This document shows, piece after piece, positions 1 through 8,070 of a stretch of DNA of 64,000 nucleotides (position 1 is its first letter; each line of letters starts with the position of its first letter). Source of the stretch: Streptomyces sp. Tue 6430 (GTDB lineage Bacteria; Actinomycetota; Actinomycetes; Streptomycetales; Streptomycetaceae). The DNA lies in assembly GCA_021568835.1 (NCBI GenBank), contig JAKGSH010000010.1, forward strand, positions 4,092,001-4,156,000, read 5' to 3'. The notes under the pieces were generated by a model. The model worked only from the letters and a program-made list of their open reading frames with translations. It was not told the DNA's origin and made no database searches. The position numbers were made by a program, and so were the translations under genes.

Positions 1-1039
1 CCATCAGGTTCTCGACCAGGTCGCCGAGGCGCCGGGTCTCGCTGACGACGAGGCGGACCGCCGGCTCGATCATCGGGTCGATGCTGCCGGACTCCGCGTC
101 CAGTTCCTCTTCCAGCACCTCCGTGACGGCGGTGATCGCGGTCAGCGGGGTGCGCAGTTCGTGGCTCATGTCCGCGACGAAGCGGCGGGAGGCGTCGTCG
201 CGGGCCGCCATGTCCGCCACCCGCTTCTCCAGGGCCTCGGCGGTCCTGTTGAAGGTGCGCGACAGGTCGGCCAGTTCGTCCGTGCCCGAGACCCGCAGCC
301 GGGTGTCCAGCTTGCCCTCGCCGAGGCGCCGGGCGGCCGCCCCGAGGCGGTGCACCGGCTTGAGCACGGTCGTGGCGGCGGCCTGCGCGAGCAGCGCCGC
401 GCCGATCAGCGCGAGGCCGGTGGCGATCCCCAGCGACCAGGCGAGGGAGTTGAGGTCCTTGGCCTCCGGCTCGAGCGACTTGCGCATGTAGCCGGTCGGG
501 CCACCGCCGACCACCTTCGTGCCGGCCACCAGGTACGGCGTGCCGTGGTCGACCACCCGCTGCCAGTACAGGTGGTACGGCGACGTGTTGCCGGAGGTGA
601 CGTCCTGCTCCTTCTCGACGGCCGTGCGCAGGGACCCGGGCACCGTGTCCAGGGAGAAGCCGTTCAGGCCACCGGAGTTGCCGTACACGGTCCTGCCGGT
701 GGCGTCCTCGCCGACGAGCAGCACGCTGAAGCGCTGGCTGCTGTTGGCCATCTGCCCGGCGGTGTGCTGGAGTTCGTCCTGCGACGGGTGCTCGGGCAGC
801 GAGCCCGCCCGGTTCTGCATCTCCTGCTCGAAGTCCCGCAGCACCGCGCCCTGGGTGCGCGTCAGCACGGCCTCGCGGTTGAGCCAGTACGCGATGCCCG
901 AGGCGGACACCGCGGCGGTCAGCGCCACCGCCCCGAAGACCATGACGAGCCGCAGCCGCAGGCTGGTGAACCGCAGCCGGGAAAGATGCCCCCCGCGCGC
1001 CGCGGACCAGCCGCGGAACCCCCCTCGCCCTCGTGTCAC
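1..1039 (-). CDS. afsQ2: AfsQ2-like sensor histidine kinase, C-terminus cut by window edge
   Basis: Membrane sensor kinase that would phosphorylate the adjacent AfsQ1 regulator. Read on the minus strand from a GTG at 1039, which overlaps the afsQ1 stop by 4 nt (GTGA), so the two are translationally coupled. About 346 residues are in the window. I see a basic N-terminus, a first membrane segment near residues 30-55, an extracytoplasmic region of roughly 130 residues, a second membrane segment, a HAMP-like stretch and the H-box SHELRTPLTA (coding bases near 130-170) holding the phospho-accepting His. The ATPase domain lies beyond position 1. The AfsQ assignment rests on the partner regulator and the divergent sigma gene, which match the S. 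coelicolor arrangement. Confidence 0.85.
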   Translation of the reverse strand, partial: MTRGRGGFRGWSAARGGHLSRLRFTSLRLRLVMVFGAVALTAAVSASGIAYWLNREAVLTRTQGAVLRDFEQEMQNRAGSLPEHPSQDELQHTAGQMANSSQRFSVLLVGEDATGRTVYGNSGGLNGFSLDTVPGSLRTAVEKEQDVTSGNTSPYHLYWQRVVDHGTPYLVAGTKVVGGGPTGYMRKSLEPEAKDLNSLAWSLGIATGLALIGAALLAQAAATTVLKPVHRLGAAARRLGEGKLDTRLRVSGTDELADLSRTFNRTAEALEKRVADMAARDDASRRFVADMSHELRTPLTAITAVTEVLEEELDAESGSIDPMIEPAVRLVVSETRRLGDLVENLM

Positions 1040-1713
1040 TGAGGGGCGTCCAGGCGGTAGCCGACTCCGCGCACGGTACGGATGAGCGTGGGGGAGGACG
1101 GGACGTCCTCGACCTTGGCGCGCAGGCGCTGGACGCACGCGTCCACCAGCCGTGAGTCGCCCAGGTAGTCGTGCTCCCAGACCAGCCGCAGCAACTGCTG
1201 CCGCGACAGCGCCTGTCCGGGACGCCGGCTCAGCTCCAGCAGCAGCCGCAGCTCGGTCGGGGTGAGCTGGAGGTCCTCGCCGTTCTTCGTCACCGTCATC
1301 GCCGCGCGGTCGATGACGAGGCTGCCGAAGGTCGCGGCGTCGTTCGACTCGCGCTCCCCGCGCCGCAGCACGGCCCGGATCCGGGCGTCGAGGACCCGCC
1401 CCTGCACCGGTTTGACGACGTAGTCGTCGGCGCCGGACTCCAGTCCCACCACCACGTCGATGTCGTCGTTGCGCGCGGTGAGCAGGATGATCGGCAGCTG
1501 GTCGGTGCGCCGGATACGGCGGCACACCTCGAACCCGTCGATGCCGGGCAGCATCACGTCCAGCACGATCAGATCCGGCCGCTGCTCGCGCAGCAGCCTC
1601 AGACCGTCCTCACCGCTCGCAGCGGTCGCCACCCGGTGTCCCTGGCGCGTCAGTGAGAGCTCCAGGGCCGTACGGATGGCGTCGTCGTCCTCGATCAGCA
1701 ACAGGGAAGGCAC
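1036..1713 (-). CDS. afsQ1: AfsQ1-like response regulator (OmpR family)
   Basis: 225-residue DNA-binding response regulator. The receiver domain occupies residues 1-115, with the acidic pocket IEDDD near residue 7, the phospho-acceptor Asp in LIVLDVMLPG near 52, and the conserved Thr and Lys in LLTAR and DYVVKP. A winged-helix output domain follows from about 130 to 225 (LTPTELRLLLELSRRPGQ, then RTVRGVGYRL). I chose the GTG at 1713 because the receiver fold begins at once (PSLLLIEDDD) and the open frame upstream has no conserved sequence. In S. coelicolor AfsQ1 controls antibiotic genes and sigQ under nitrogen-rich conditions. A matching operator lies in the divergent region upstream of sigQ. 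Confidence 0.88.
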   Translation of the reverse strand: MPSLLLIEDDDAIRTALELSLTRQGHRVATAASGEDGLRLLREQRPDLIVLDVMLPGIDGFEVCRRIRRTDQLPIILLTARNDDIDVVVGLESGADDYVVKPVQGRVLDARIRAVLRRGERESNDAATFGSLVIDRAAMTVTKNGEDLQLTPTELRLLLELSRRPGQALSRQQLLRLVWEHDYLGDSRLVDACVQRLRAKVEDVPSSPTLIRTVRGVGYRLDAPQ

Positions 1714-2220
1714 GGGCTCATTCTGGCCCATGGAGGGCCTGTCGTTCGACCCGTGGTCCGGTCCCGGGTGCCGGAGGTGCGCGGTTTCCGCGCCGCGCGC
1801 GGCGCACGGCGGCTCGCGGGACGCCCCCGCGAGCGCCGGTACGCAGGCCGGCGGGCAGGCCGGCCCCGGCCGCCGACGGGCCGCGGACCTGCTTGTTCGA
1901 ACATTTTCGGGCAGCGCGCCGCGGGTGCGTGGCCCCGGCCGTCCGGCCGTCCGGCCGGCCCCCGGCCCCCGGCCGGTCACCCCCGTCGGCATTCCCGCGC
2001 CGGCCTGCGCCGAGCCGCACCACACCGGCTACCGGCTACCGGCAACGCCTGTGCGGGATCCGTGGTGTCGCCGTGACGATCCCCTGTGACAGGTCTGTGA
2101 CAGTCGACGGACACGGCGATGAAGTGGCGTCGGCAAGCTTCTCGGCACGGGCAGGGAAGCAGGACGCCGAGCCCGCGACGACAGACCGGACCACGGCAAG
2201 TCCACGACGGGAGGCGCGAG
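1714..2220. other. divergent intergenic region afsQ1/sigQ
   Basis: About 500 bases between the afsQ1 start and the small reading frame ahead of sigQ. It holds the AfsQ1-type operator (separate entry), an additional isolated GTGAC at 2073-2077, and a short tandem ACCGGCT/ACCGGCA stretch near 2030-2045. Open frames across the rest are GC-rich shadows. No other gene is supported. Confidence 0.6.
2086..2101. promoter_or_regulatory. AfsQ1-type operator, GTGAC-N6-GTGAC
   Basis: Direct repeat GTGAC AGGTCT GTGAC. The described S. coelicolor AfsQ1 consensus is two GTnAC half-sites six bases apart, and this is an exact fit with N = G in both. It lies about 120 bases upstream of the small ORF/sigQ unit and 370 bases upstream of afsQ1, as expected if AfsQ1 controls sigQ. 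The match is seen directly; binding is inferred. Confidence 0.75.
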
Positions 2221-2388
2221 ATGAACACGCTGCACAGCCTGAACACCAGCGCAGTGATCACGCGCCTGCACGACGTCAACCGGGGTTCGGAGAGGTCCGG
2301 TGCCGACGGGGTCCCTCCCGCGCGAGCTTCGAGCGCGGGGGGCGGGGGTGCGCCCGCGGCACCGGGCGTCAGCACACCGGTTACATGA
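2221..2388 (+). CDS. 55-residue leader-like peptide coupled to sigQ
   Basis: Short frame from ATG 2221 preceded by a good ribosome-binding site (GGGAGG about 6-8 bases upstream). It ends at 2388 with a stop that overlaps the sigQ ATG (ATGA). The first half (MNTLHSLNTSAVITRLHDVN) looks coding-like; the second half is Gly/Ala/Pro-rich. I recognise no domain. It may be a small protein or a leader frame whose translation delivers ribosomes to sigQ, which has no ribosome-binding site of its own that I can see. An alternative is that it is only the upstream half of a differently framed longer sigQ. Confidence 0.5.
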   Translation: MNTLHSLNTSAVITRLHDVNRGSERSGADGVPPARASSAGGGGAPAAPGVSTPVT

Positions 2389-3029
2389 CGGTGGTCGACG
2401 CGAACACGGGGGAGACGCCCGAGGCGGCAGCCGCCACGGGTACGGCCGGGGGAGCCGCGTACAGGGAGGCCACGGGGGAGCGCCGTTCGCCGTCGGAGAC
2501 GGTGGATGCCGAAGCGGCGTTCACCGCCTACGTCCAGGAGCGCCGCGCCTCCCTGTACGCCACCGCCTACCACCTCACCGGTGACCGCTTCGAGGCCGAG
2601 GACCTGCTCCAGAGCGCGCTGTTCTCGACCTACCGGGCGTGGGACCGGATCAGCGACAAGGCGGCCGTCGGCGGATACCTCCGGCGGACCATGACCAACC
2701 TGCACATCAGCGCGTGGCGCCGCCGCAAGCTGAACGAGTACCCGACCGAGGAGCTGCCGGAGACGGCCGGCGACACGGACGCGATGCGCGGCACCGAACT
2801 GCGCACGGTCCTGTGGCAGGCGCTGGCCCGGCTGCCCGAACTCCAGCGCACGATGCTGGTCCTGCGGTACTACGAGGGCCGCACCGACCCGGAGATCGCG
2901 AGCATCCTCGGCATCAGTGTCGGCACGGTGAAGTCCAGCATCTGGCGGTCGCTCCGCCGGCTGCGCGAGGACGAGGTCCTCAGCTTCGGCCGTGACGAGG
3001 AAGACGCCTTCGGCGAGTTGGTCGCCTGA
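2385..3029 (+). CDS. sigQ: ECF-type RNA polymerase sigma factor SigQ (SigE family)
   Basis: 214-residue sigma factor. After a variable N-terminus of about 45 residues, sigma region 2 is clear (FTAYVQERRASLYATAYHLT, then AEDLLQSALF and RTMTNLHISAWRRR). Region 4 carries LARLPELQRTMLVLRYYEGR and a helix-turn-helix (PEIASILGISVGTVKSSIWR). The ATG at 2385 overlaps the stop of the 55-residue frame. In S. coelicolor SigQ is a target of AfsQ1 and is reported to repress antibiotic synthesis; its divergent position next to afsQ1Q2 here agrees. No anti-sigma gene is adjacent. Confidence 0.88.
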   Translation: MTVVDANTGETPEAAAATGTAGGAAYREATGERRSPSETVDAEAAFTAYVQERRASLYATAYHLTGDRFEAEDLLQSALFSTYRAWDRISDKAAVGGYLRRTMTNLHISAWRRRKLNEYPTEELPETAGDTDAMRGTELRTVLWQALARLPELQRTMLVLRYYEGRTDPEIASILGISVGTVKSSIWRSLRRLREDEVLSFGRDEEDAFGELVA

Positions 3030-3200
3030 GGCGCACGGGGGATCCGGCTTCCGGTCACGGGAGCCGGTGCACGGGGGAAAACGGGGGAGCGGTACCGGGG
3101 GGCCCGACGGGGGACGTGGGGAGCGAGCGGTACCGCGCACGTGCACGGGGGAGCACCACCCGGGGGGGTACGGGGGAGCACGAAGGGAGCGGGGCTGGAG
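3030..3200. repeat. degenerate ACGGGGGA(GC) repeats downstream of sigQ
   Basis: The motif ACGGGGGA occurs six times between 3034 and 3180 (for example in gcgcACGGGGGAtcc, gcACGGGGGAaa, gACGGGGGAcg, gcACGGGGGAgc and gtACGGGGGAgc), several followed by an AGC. Spacing is irregular, so this is a dispersed cluster and not a true tandem array. No gene is supported in the stretch. Confidence 0.5.
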
Positions 3201-3277
3201 GGCCGGGGGGTCCGTCCGGTCCCGCTTTCCGCGTCTCGGCGCGGGTGCTCCCGGCCTCCCCCGCGCCCGGCGGACCA

Positions 3278-3319
3278 CTTCGCCGCTCTGCGCGCCCTAC
3301 GTCGCTCTGCGCGCCCTAT
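3278..3319. repeat. 20-bp tandem duplication
   Basis: The sequence CGCTCTGCGCGCCCTA followed by YGY occurs twice back to back at 3282-3320. The second copy runs into the 3' end of the kinase-like gene on the minus strand, so its last codons come from the duplication. Confidence 0.5.
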
Positions 3320-3953
3320 GCCGCCGTACGGACCGTCGGGGCGGGTGGCCGGTCGCGGCGGCCGCCAGCCGGTCCAGCGCCTCGTCGCGGTCGCAGGCGT
3401 GGGCGCCGAGCGCCCTCTGGCGGGCCACGATGGAGCGTTCGGTGCGCATCAGGCGCCAGCCGCGGCGCAGCAGGAACGGCACGGACTTGCGGCCCTCCCG
3501 CAGATCCCGCAGGAAACGGCGGCGGAACGTCTTCACCGGGCCGCGGCTCAGGCACAGCGCGTCGGCCAGCACGCCCAGTTCGCGGCAGCGTCCGACGATC
3601 TCGGCGGCGAAGATGCCCTCCGCGATGAACAGCGGGGCCCCTTCGACCGCGACGCCCACCGCGCCGGTGCGGGCGCTCAGCGAGATGTCGTACACGGGCA
3701 CCTCGGTACGGCCCGTGCGGCACAGGTCGACGATGGCGGCGACGGCCGTGTCCGCGTCCCAGGAGGCGGGGTCGTCCCAGTCGACGTCGGAACTTCCCGC
3801 GACCAGCGGCAGCGTCGGGTCGCCGGCCTCCTTGTAGAAGTCGTCGAGGCGCAGCACCGGGAGGCCGGAGCGGGCCGCGAGGAGGGACTTGCCGGAGCCG
3901 GAAGGGCCGCAGAGCAGCACGACTCGCGTGGGTACGGGCGGATGGGGACTCAC
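3297..3953 (-). CDS. uridine kinase-like P-loop ATP-binding protein
   Basis: 218-residue P-loop protein of the nucleoside kinase/phosphoribulokinase-like fold. The Walker A motif GPSGSGKS sits near residue 16 and is followed by LRLDDFYK, the acidic stretch typical of uridine kinases, then DWDDPASWD. An Arg-rich lid (KTFRRRFLRDLREGRKS) follows. The substrate cannot be told from sequence. Start: I prefer the GTG at 3953 because the upstream extension to a GTG at 4022 uses codons unlike its neighbours. However, a TAGGGT -10-like box about 10 bases before 4022 could support a leaderless longer form. The C-terminus is very Arg-rich. Confidence 0.75.
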   Translation of the reverse strand: MSPHPPVPTRVVLLCGPSGSGKSLLAARSGLPVLRLDDFYKEAGDPTLPLVAGSSDVDWDDPASWDADTAVAAIVDLCRTGRTEVPVYDISLSARTGAVGVAVEGAPLFIAEGIFAAEIVGRCRELGVLADALCLSRGPVKTFRRRFLRDLREGRKSVPFLLRRGWRLMRTERSIVARQRALGAHACDRDEALDRLAAAATGHPPRRSVRRHRARRAT

Positions 3954-4081
3954 GGGACACCAGTGTGAGGCATCGGTCGGGCCGGTCACGACCCCGCGGG
4001 TCGGCTTTGCAGCGCGCGTCACACCACAACTACCCTAAGTGTCGACCGGATTACCCAGTGCACTAGAAGGTGGCATCACCG

Positions 4082-4494
4082 ATGGCCCGACACGCCTCCC
4101 CCACAGCCCCACCGCCCAGCGTGCCCTGATCGCCCTCGCGACCGCCGGGGTGGCGCTGGGAGCGGGTGCGACGACGGCATCCGCGGACGAGGCGGGGACG
4201 CTGACGGGCGCACTGCACACCCGCCCGACCTCGCTCGGCGACGTGGACCCGCAGGCCGGCCTGCGGGCACTGACCGGCACGGTCGGCTACGTCACCGGAC
4301 CGCTCGCCGACCTCAAGCCCAACCCGCTCGCGGGCACCGGCGTCGACCCGCTCGACAACGGCGTCGGCACCCAGCTCGGCGACTTCCGGCCGCTCACCTC
4401 GCAGGCCCTGACGGGGCCGGTGGCGCAGGCGCCGTCGATCGGGTCGATCCCGGTGCTCGGGCAGGTGACGGGGCTGCCGGCCGGCCGGTCGTAG
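4082..4494 (+). CDS. small secreted protein, apparent frameshift at 4098-4102
   Basis: ATG 4082 has a good ribosome-binding site (AAGGTGG) but its frame stops after 16 codons. If the C run at 4098-4102 is given one more C, the frame reads MARHASPHSPTAQRALIALA and on to 4494, giving about 137 residues. This has a signal peptide (charged start, hydrophobic core, cleavage after ASA) and a Pro/Gly/Thr-rich mature part with repeated PLxxLxPNPLAG-like segments and no cysteines. The alternative GTG at 4039 has no ribosome-binding site. It is probably an exported, possibly cell-wall-associated protein of unknown role. The frameshift is most likely a sequencing error. Confidence 0.65.
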
Positions 4495-4568
4495 CGCACG
4501 GCCGCGCGAGAGGGCCACGGCCTCCCCGGATGGGGAGAGGACGCGGCCCTCCGGTCTGTGGCGACGGC

Positions 4569-5462
4569 TCAGTAGGACGAGCCGGACGCGCCCAGCGAAC
4601 CCGTCGGGTGCCAGACCGTCTTCGTCTCCAGGAACGCCGTCATGCGGTCGGTGCCGGGCGTCGCCCGCCAGTCGTCCACAGGCTGTGGACGCAGGACGCG
4701 CTTGAGGTTGTCGGCGGCCGCGACCTCCAGCTCCTTCGCCAGCGTCTCGCCGGCGCCCGCCAGATCGATCGCGTTGACGTCCTGGTGCGCCGCGAGGGGC
4801 GCCGCGATCTCCGCCGTACGGCCCGACAGGACGTTGACGACGCCGCCGGGCAGGTCGGAGGTGGCCAGGACCTCGCCCAGGGACAGGGCCGGGAGCGGGG
4901 ACCTCTCGCTCGCGATCACGATCGCCGTGTTGCCCGTGGCGATGATCGGGGCGACCACCGAGACCAGGCCCAGGAACGACGACTCCTGCGGGGCGAGGAC
5001 CGTGACCACGCCCGTCGGCTCCGGCGACGACAGGTTGAAGTACGGGCCCGCCACCGGGTTCCCGCCGCCCACGACCTGGGCGATCTTGTCGGTCCAGCCC
5101 GCGTACCAGACCCAGCGGTCGATCGTGGCCTCGACCTGCTCGGCGGCCTTCGACTTCGACAGGCCCTCCGCGTCCGCGACCTCGTGGACGAACTGGCTCC
5201 TGCGGCCCTCCAGCATCTCCGCGACGCGGTAGAGGACCTGGCCCCGGTTGTAGGCCGTCGCGCCGGACCACGCGCCGAACGCCTTGCGCGCGGCCACGAC
5301 CGCGTCACGGGCGTCCTTGCGGGAGGAGAGGGGCGCGTTCGCCAGCCACTTGCCCTTTGCGTCGGTCACCTCGTACACCCGGCCGCTCTCGGAACGCGGG
5401 AACTTCCCGCCGACGTACAGCTTGTAGGTCTTGAAGACGCTCAAACGGTCAACTGTACTCAT
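4569..5462 (-). CDS. truncated aldehyde dehydrogenase-family protein without catalytic Cys
   Basis: 297 residues, against roughly 480 for normal aldehyde dehydrogenases. It aligns by eye with the N-terminal NAD-binding half of the adjacent full-length enzyme (LYVGGKFPRSESGRVYEV; YYAGW-type WVWYAGWTDK; IIATGNTAIV). It lacks the ELGG-Glu and the Cys loop, and PWNFP is replaced by APQESSFLGL. The start ATG abuts the stop of the upstream dehydrogenase (TAA-ATG), so they form one operon. Because it ends cleanly and shows high GC3 throughout, I think it is a maintained pseudoenzyme or partner subunit, not a decaying copy. Confidence 0.75.
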   Translation of the reverse strand: MSTVDRLSVFKTYKLYVGGKFPRSESGRVYEVTDAKGKWLANAPLSSRKDARDAVVAARKAFGAWSGATAYNRGQVLYRVAEMLEGRRSQFVHEVADAEGLSKSKAAEQVEATIDRWVWYAGWTDKIAQVVGGGNPVAGPYFNLSSPEPTGVVTVLAPQESSFLGLVSVVAPIIATGNTAIVIASERSPLPALSLGEVLATSDLPGGVVNVLSGRTAEIAAPLAAHQDVNAIDLAGAGETLAKELEVAAADNLKRVLRPQPVDDWRATPGTDRMTAFLETKTVWHPTGSLGASGSSY

Positions 5463-6920
5463 TTATCGCTCGCCCTCCGGGCTCGACGGGGCGAGGTACG
5501 CCTCCAGGCCGTGGCGGCCGCCCTCGCGGTCGAAGCCCGACTCCTTGTAGCCGCCGAACGGCGACGTCGGGTCGAACTTGTTGAACGTGTTGGACCAGAC
5601 GACACCGGCCCGGAGCCTGCTCGCCACCGCGAGGATGCGGGAGCCCTTCTCCGACCAGATGCCCGCCGACAGGCCGTACGGCGTGTTGTTGGCCTTGGCG
5701 ACGGCCTCGTCCGGGGTGCGGAAGGTGAGCACCGACAGGACCGGACCGAAGATCTCGTCGCGGGCCACCGTGTGCGCCTGCGTGACGTTCGTGAACAGCG
5801 TCGGGGCGAACCAGAAGCCGGAGGTGGGCAGTTCGCACTCCGGGGACCAGCGCTCCGCGCCCTCCGCCTCGCCGCGCTCCACCAGCGAGGTGATGCGCGC
5901 GAGCTGCTCGGCGGAGTTGATCGCGCCGATGTCGGTGTTCTTGTCCAGCGGGTCGCCCAGGCGCAGCGTGGAGAGCCTGCGCCTGAGGGAGTCCAGCAGC
6001 TCGTCGTGGATCGACTCCTGGACCAGCAGGCGCGAGCCCGCGCAGCACACCTGGCCCTGGTTGAAGAAGATCCCGCTGACGATGCCCTCGACGGCCTGGT
6101 CGATCGGGGCGTCGTCGAAGACGATGTTCGCGCCCTTGCCGCCCAGTTCGAGCGTGAGCTTCTTGCGGGTGCCCGCGACGGTCCGCGCGATCTCCTTGCC
6201 GACCGCCGTGGAACCGGTGAAGGCGACCTTGTCCACGTCGGGGTGCGCGACCAGCGCGGCCCCCGTGTCGCCGTAGCCGGGAAGGATGTTGACGACGCCC
6301 CTGGGCAGACCCGCCTGGCGGCAGATGTCGGCGAAGAACAGGGCCGACAGGGGGGTGGTCTCGGCCGGCTTCAGGACGACCGTGTTGCCGGTCGCGAGCG
6401 CCGGGGCGATCTTCCACGCCAGCATCAGCAGGGGGAAGTTCCAGGGGATGACCTGGCCGGCGACGCCCAGCGGGCGCGGGTTCGCCCCGAACCCGGCGTG
6501 GTCCAGCTTGTCGGCCCAGCCCGCGTAGTAGAAGAAGTGCGCGGCGACCAGGGGGAGGTCGGCGTCGCGGGTCTCCTTGATCGGCTTGCCGTTGTCCAGC
6601 GTCTCCAGGACGGCCAGTTCGCGGCTGCGCTCCTGGATGATCCGGGCGATGCGGAACAGGTACTTCGCGCGCTCCGAGCCGGGCAGCGCCGACCACTTCT
6701 CGAACGCCTTGCGGGCCGCCCGCACGGCGCGGTCGACGTCCTCGGCGCCGGCCCGCGCGACCTCGGACAGGACCTCCTCGGTCGACGGGGACACCGTCTT
6801 GAAGACCCTGCCGTCGGCGGCCTCGGTGAACTCGCCGTCGACGAACAGGCCGTAGGAGGGCGCGATGTCGACGACCGAGCGGGACTCGGGCGCCGGTGCG
6901 TACTCGAACAGAGAAGCCAT
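5463..6920 (-). CDS. NAD-dependent aldehyde dehydrogenase
   Basis: 485-residue full-length aldehyde dehydrogenase. Signature elements in order: GQVIPWNFPLLM near residue 155, the glycine motif FTGSTAVGKEI, the general base Glu in LELGGKGANIVF near 255, the catalytic Cys in NQGQVCCAGSR near 290, and EIFGPVLSV in the C-terminal part. It oxidises an aldehyde to the acid with NAD(P). It sits between deoC upstream (gap of 5 bases) and the truncated homologue downstream, so acetaldehyde from DeoC is a likely substrate; that is inference from context. Confidence 0.88.
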   Translation of the reverse strand: MASLFEYAPAPESRSVVDIAPSYGLFVDGEFTEAADGRVFKTVSPSTEEVLSEVARAGAEDVDRAVRAARKAFEKWSALPGSERAKYLFRIARIIQERSRELAVLETLDNGKPIKETRDADLPLVAAHFFYYAGWADKLDHAGFGANPRPLGVAGQVIPWNFPLLMLAWKIAPALATGNTVVLKPAETTPLSALFFADICRQAGLPRGVVNILPGYGDTGAALVAHPDVDKVAFTGSTAVGKEIARTVAGTRKKLTLELGGKGANIVFDDAPIDQAVEGIVSGIFFNQGQVCCAGSRLLVQESIHDELLDSLRRRLSTLRLGDPLDKNTDIGAINSAEQLARITSLVERGEAEGAERWSPECELPTSGFWFAPTLFTNVTQAHTVARDEIFGPVLSVLTFRTPDEAVAKANNTPYGLSAGIWSEKGSRILAVASRLRAGVVWSNTFNKFDPTSPFGGYKESGFDREGGRHGLEAYLAPSSPEGER

Positions 6921-6925
6921 GGTGA

Positions 6926-7893
6926 TCAGTCCACCGTCACGTAGTCGGGGCCGGAGTAGCGGCCGGTGGCCAGCTTCTGACGCTGCATCAGCAGGTCGTT
7001 CAGCAGCGAGGAAGCGCCGAAGCGGAACCAGTGGTTGTCCAGCCAGTCCTCGCCCACGGTCTCGTTGACCAGGACCAGGAACTTGACGGCGTCCTTGGTG
7101 GTGCGGATGCCGCCGGCCGGCTTCACGCCGACCTGCACGCCGGTCTGCGCGCGGAAGTCGCGGACGGCCTCCAGCATCAGGAGGGTGTTCGCGGGCGTCG
7201 CGTTCACCGCGACCTTGCCGGTGGACGTCTTGATGAAGTCCGCCCCGGCGAGCATGCCGAGCCAGCTGGCACGGCGGATGTTGTCGTACGTCGACAGCTC
7301 GCCCGTCTCGAAGATGACCTTCAGGCGGGCGCTCGTGCCGCAGGCCTCCTTCACGGCGGTGATCTCGTCGTACACCTTCAGGTACCTGCCCGCGAGGAAC
7401 GCGCCGCGGTCGATGACCATGTCGATCTCGTCGGCGCCCGCGGCGACGGCGTCGTGGACGTCCGCCAGCTTCACGCCGAGGGCGGCGCGGCCCGCCGGGA
7501 AGGCGGTGGCGACGGAGGCGACCTTGACGGACGAGCCGGCGACGGCGGCCTTCGCGGTGGCGGCCATGTCCGGGTACACGCAGACCGCGGCGGTCGAGGG
7601 GGTGGTGCGGTCGGTCGGGTCGGGGTGGACCGCCTTCGCGCCGAGCGCCCGGACCTTGCCCGGGGTGTCCGCGCCTTCCAGCGTCGTCAGGTCGACCATC
7701 GAGATGGCGAGGTCGATGGCGTACGCCTTCGCGGTCGTCTTGATGGAACGGGTGCCGAGGGCCGCGGCGCGCGCCTCCAGGCCGACCGCGTCGACGCCGG
7801 GGAGCCCGTGGAGGAAGCGGCGCAGCGTGGCGTCGGACGTGGTGACGTCCAGGAGGGGGGTGCCGCGGTGGGTGCGGGTGCGTTGGTGGGCAT
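6926..7893 (-). CDS. deoC: deoxyribose-phosphate aldolase, apparent frameshift at 7855-7860
   Basis: Splits 2-deoxyribose 5-phosphate into glyceraldehyde 3-phosphate and acetaldehyde. The Schiff-base Lys is in DFIKTSTGKV and the second key Lys in GVKPAGGIRT. The in-frame ATG at 7699 (MVDLTTLEG) would drop the first 65 residues of the barrel. These lie in another frame from ATG 7893 (MPTNAPAPTAAPP, then SIKTTAKAYAIDLAIS-type sequence). Adding one G to the six-G run at 7855-7860 joins the two parts into about 322 residues. I take this as a sequencing error. The operon continues into the aldehyde dehydrogenases, and a palindrome lies 20 bases upstream. Confidence 0.85.
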
Positions 7894-7912
7894 GGTCACC
7901 AGACGAGCATAT

Positions 7913-7924
7913 CTACGCGCGTAG
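7913..7924. promoter_or_regulatory. 12-bp palindrome CTACGCGCGTAG upstream of deoC
   Basis: Perfect palindrome ending 20 bases before the deoC ATG (7893). The same 12 bases occur at 11644-11655, 25 bases before the purine nucleoside phosphorylase start. Position and identity suggest a shared repressor site for nucleoside catabolism. The regulator is not identified; the DeoR-family gene at 14040 is a candidate by proximity only. Confidence 0.7.
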
Positions 7925-8070
7925 CGGGTGTACAGCCCTCGGAGCCGTCCCGAGGCGCGGGAGCGGGTGGGTGAGCGGGTGCGGGTCCGCGCGGGCGGGC
8001 CCGGGCCGGGGCGGGCCGCCTGGCGGGGGCGTCGGCGAAGGCGGTCCGGGGGGTCGGGCAGAATCGGGGT

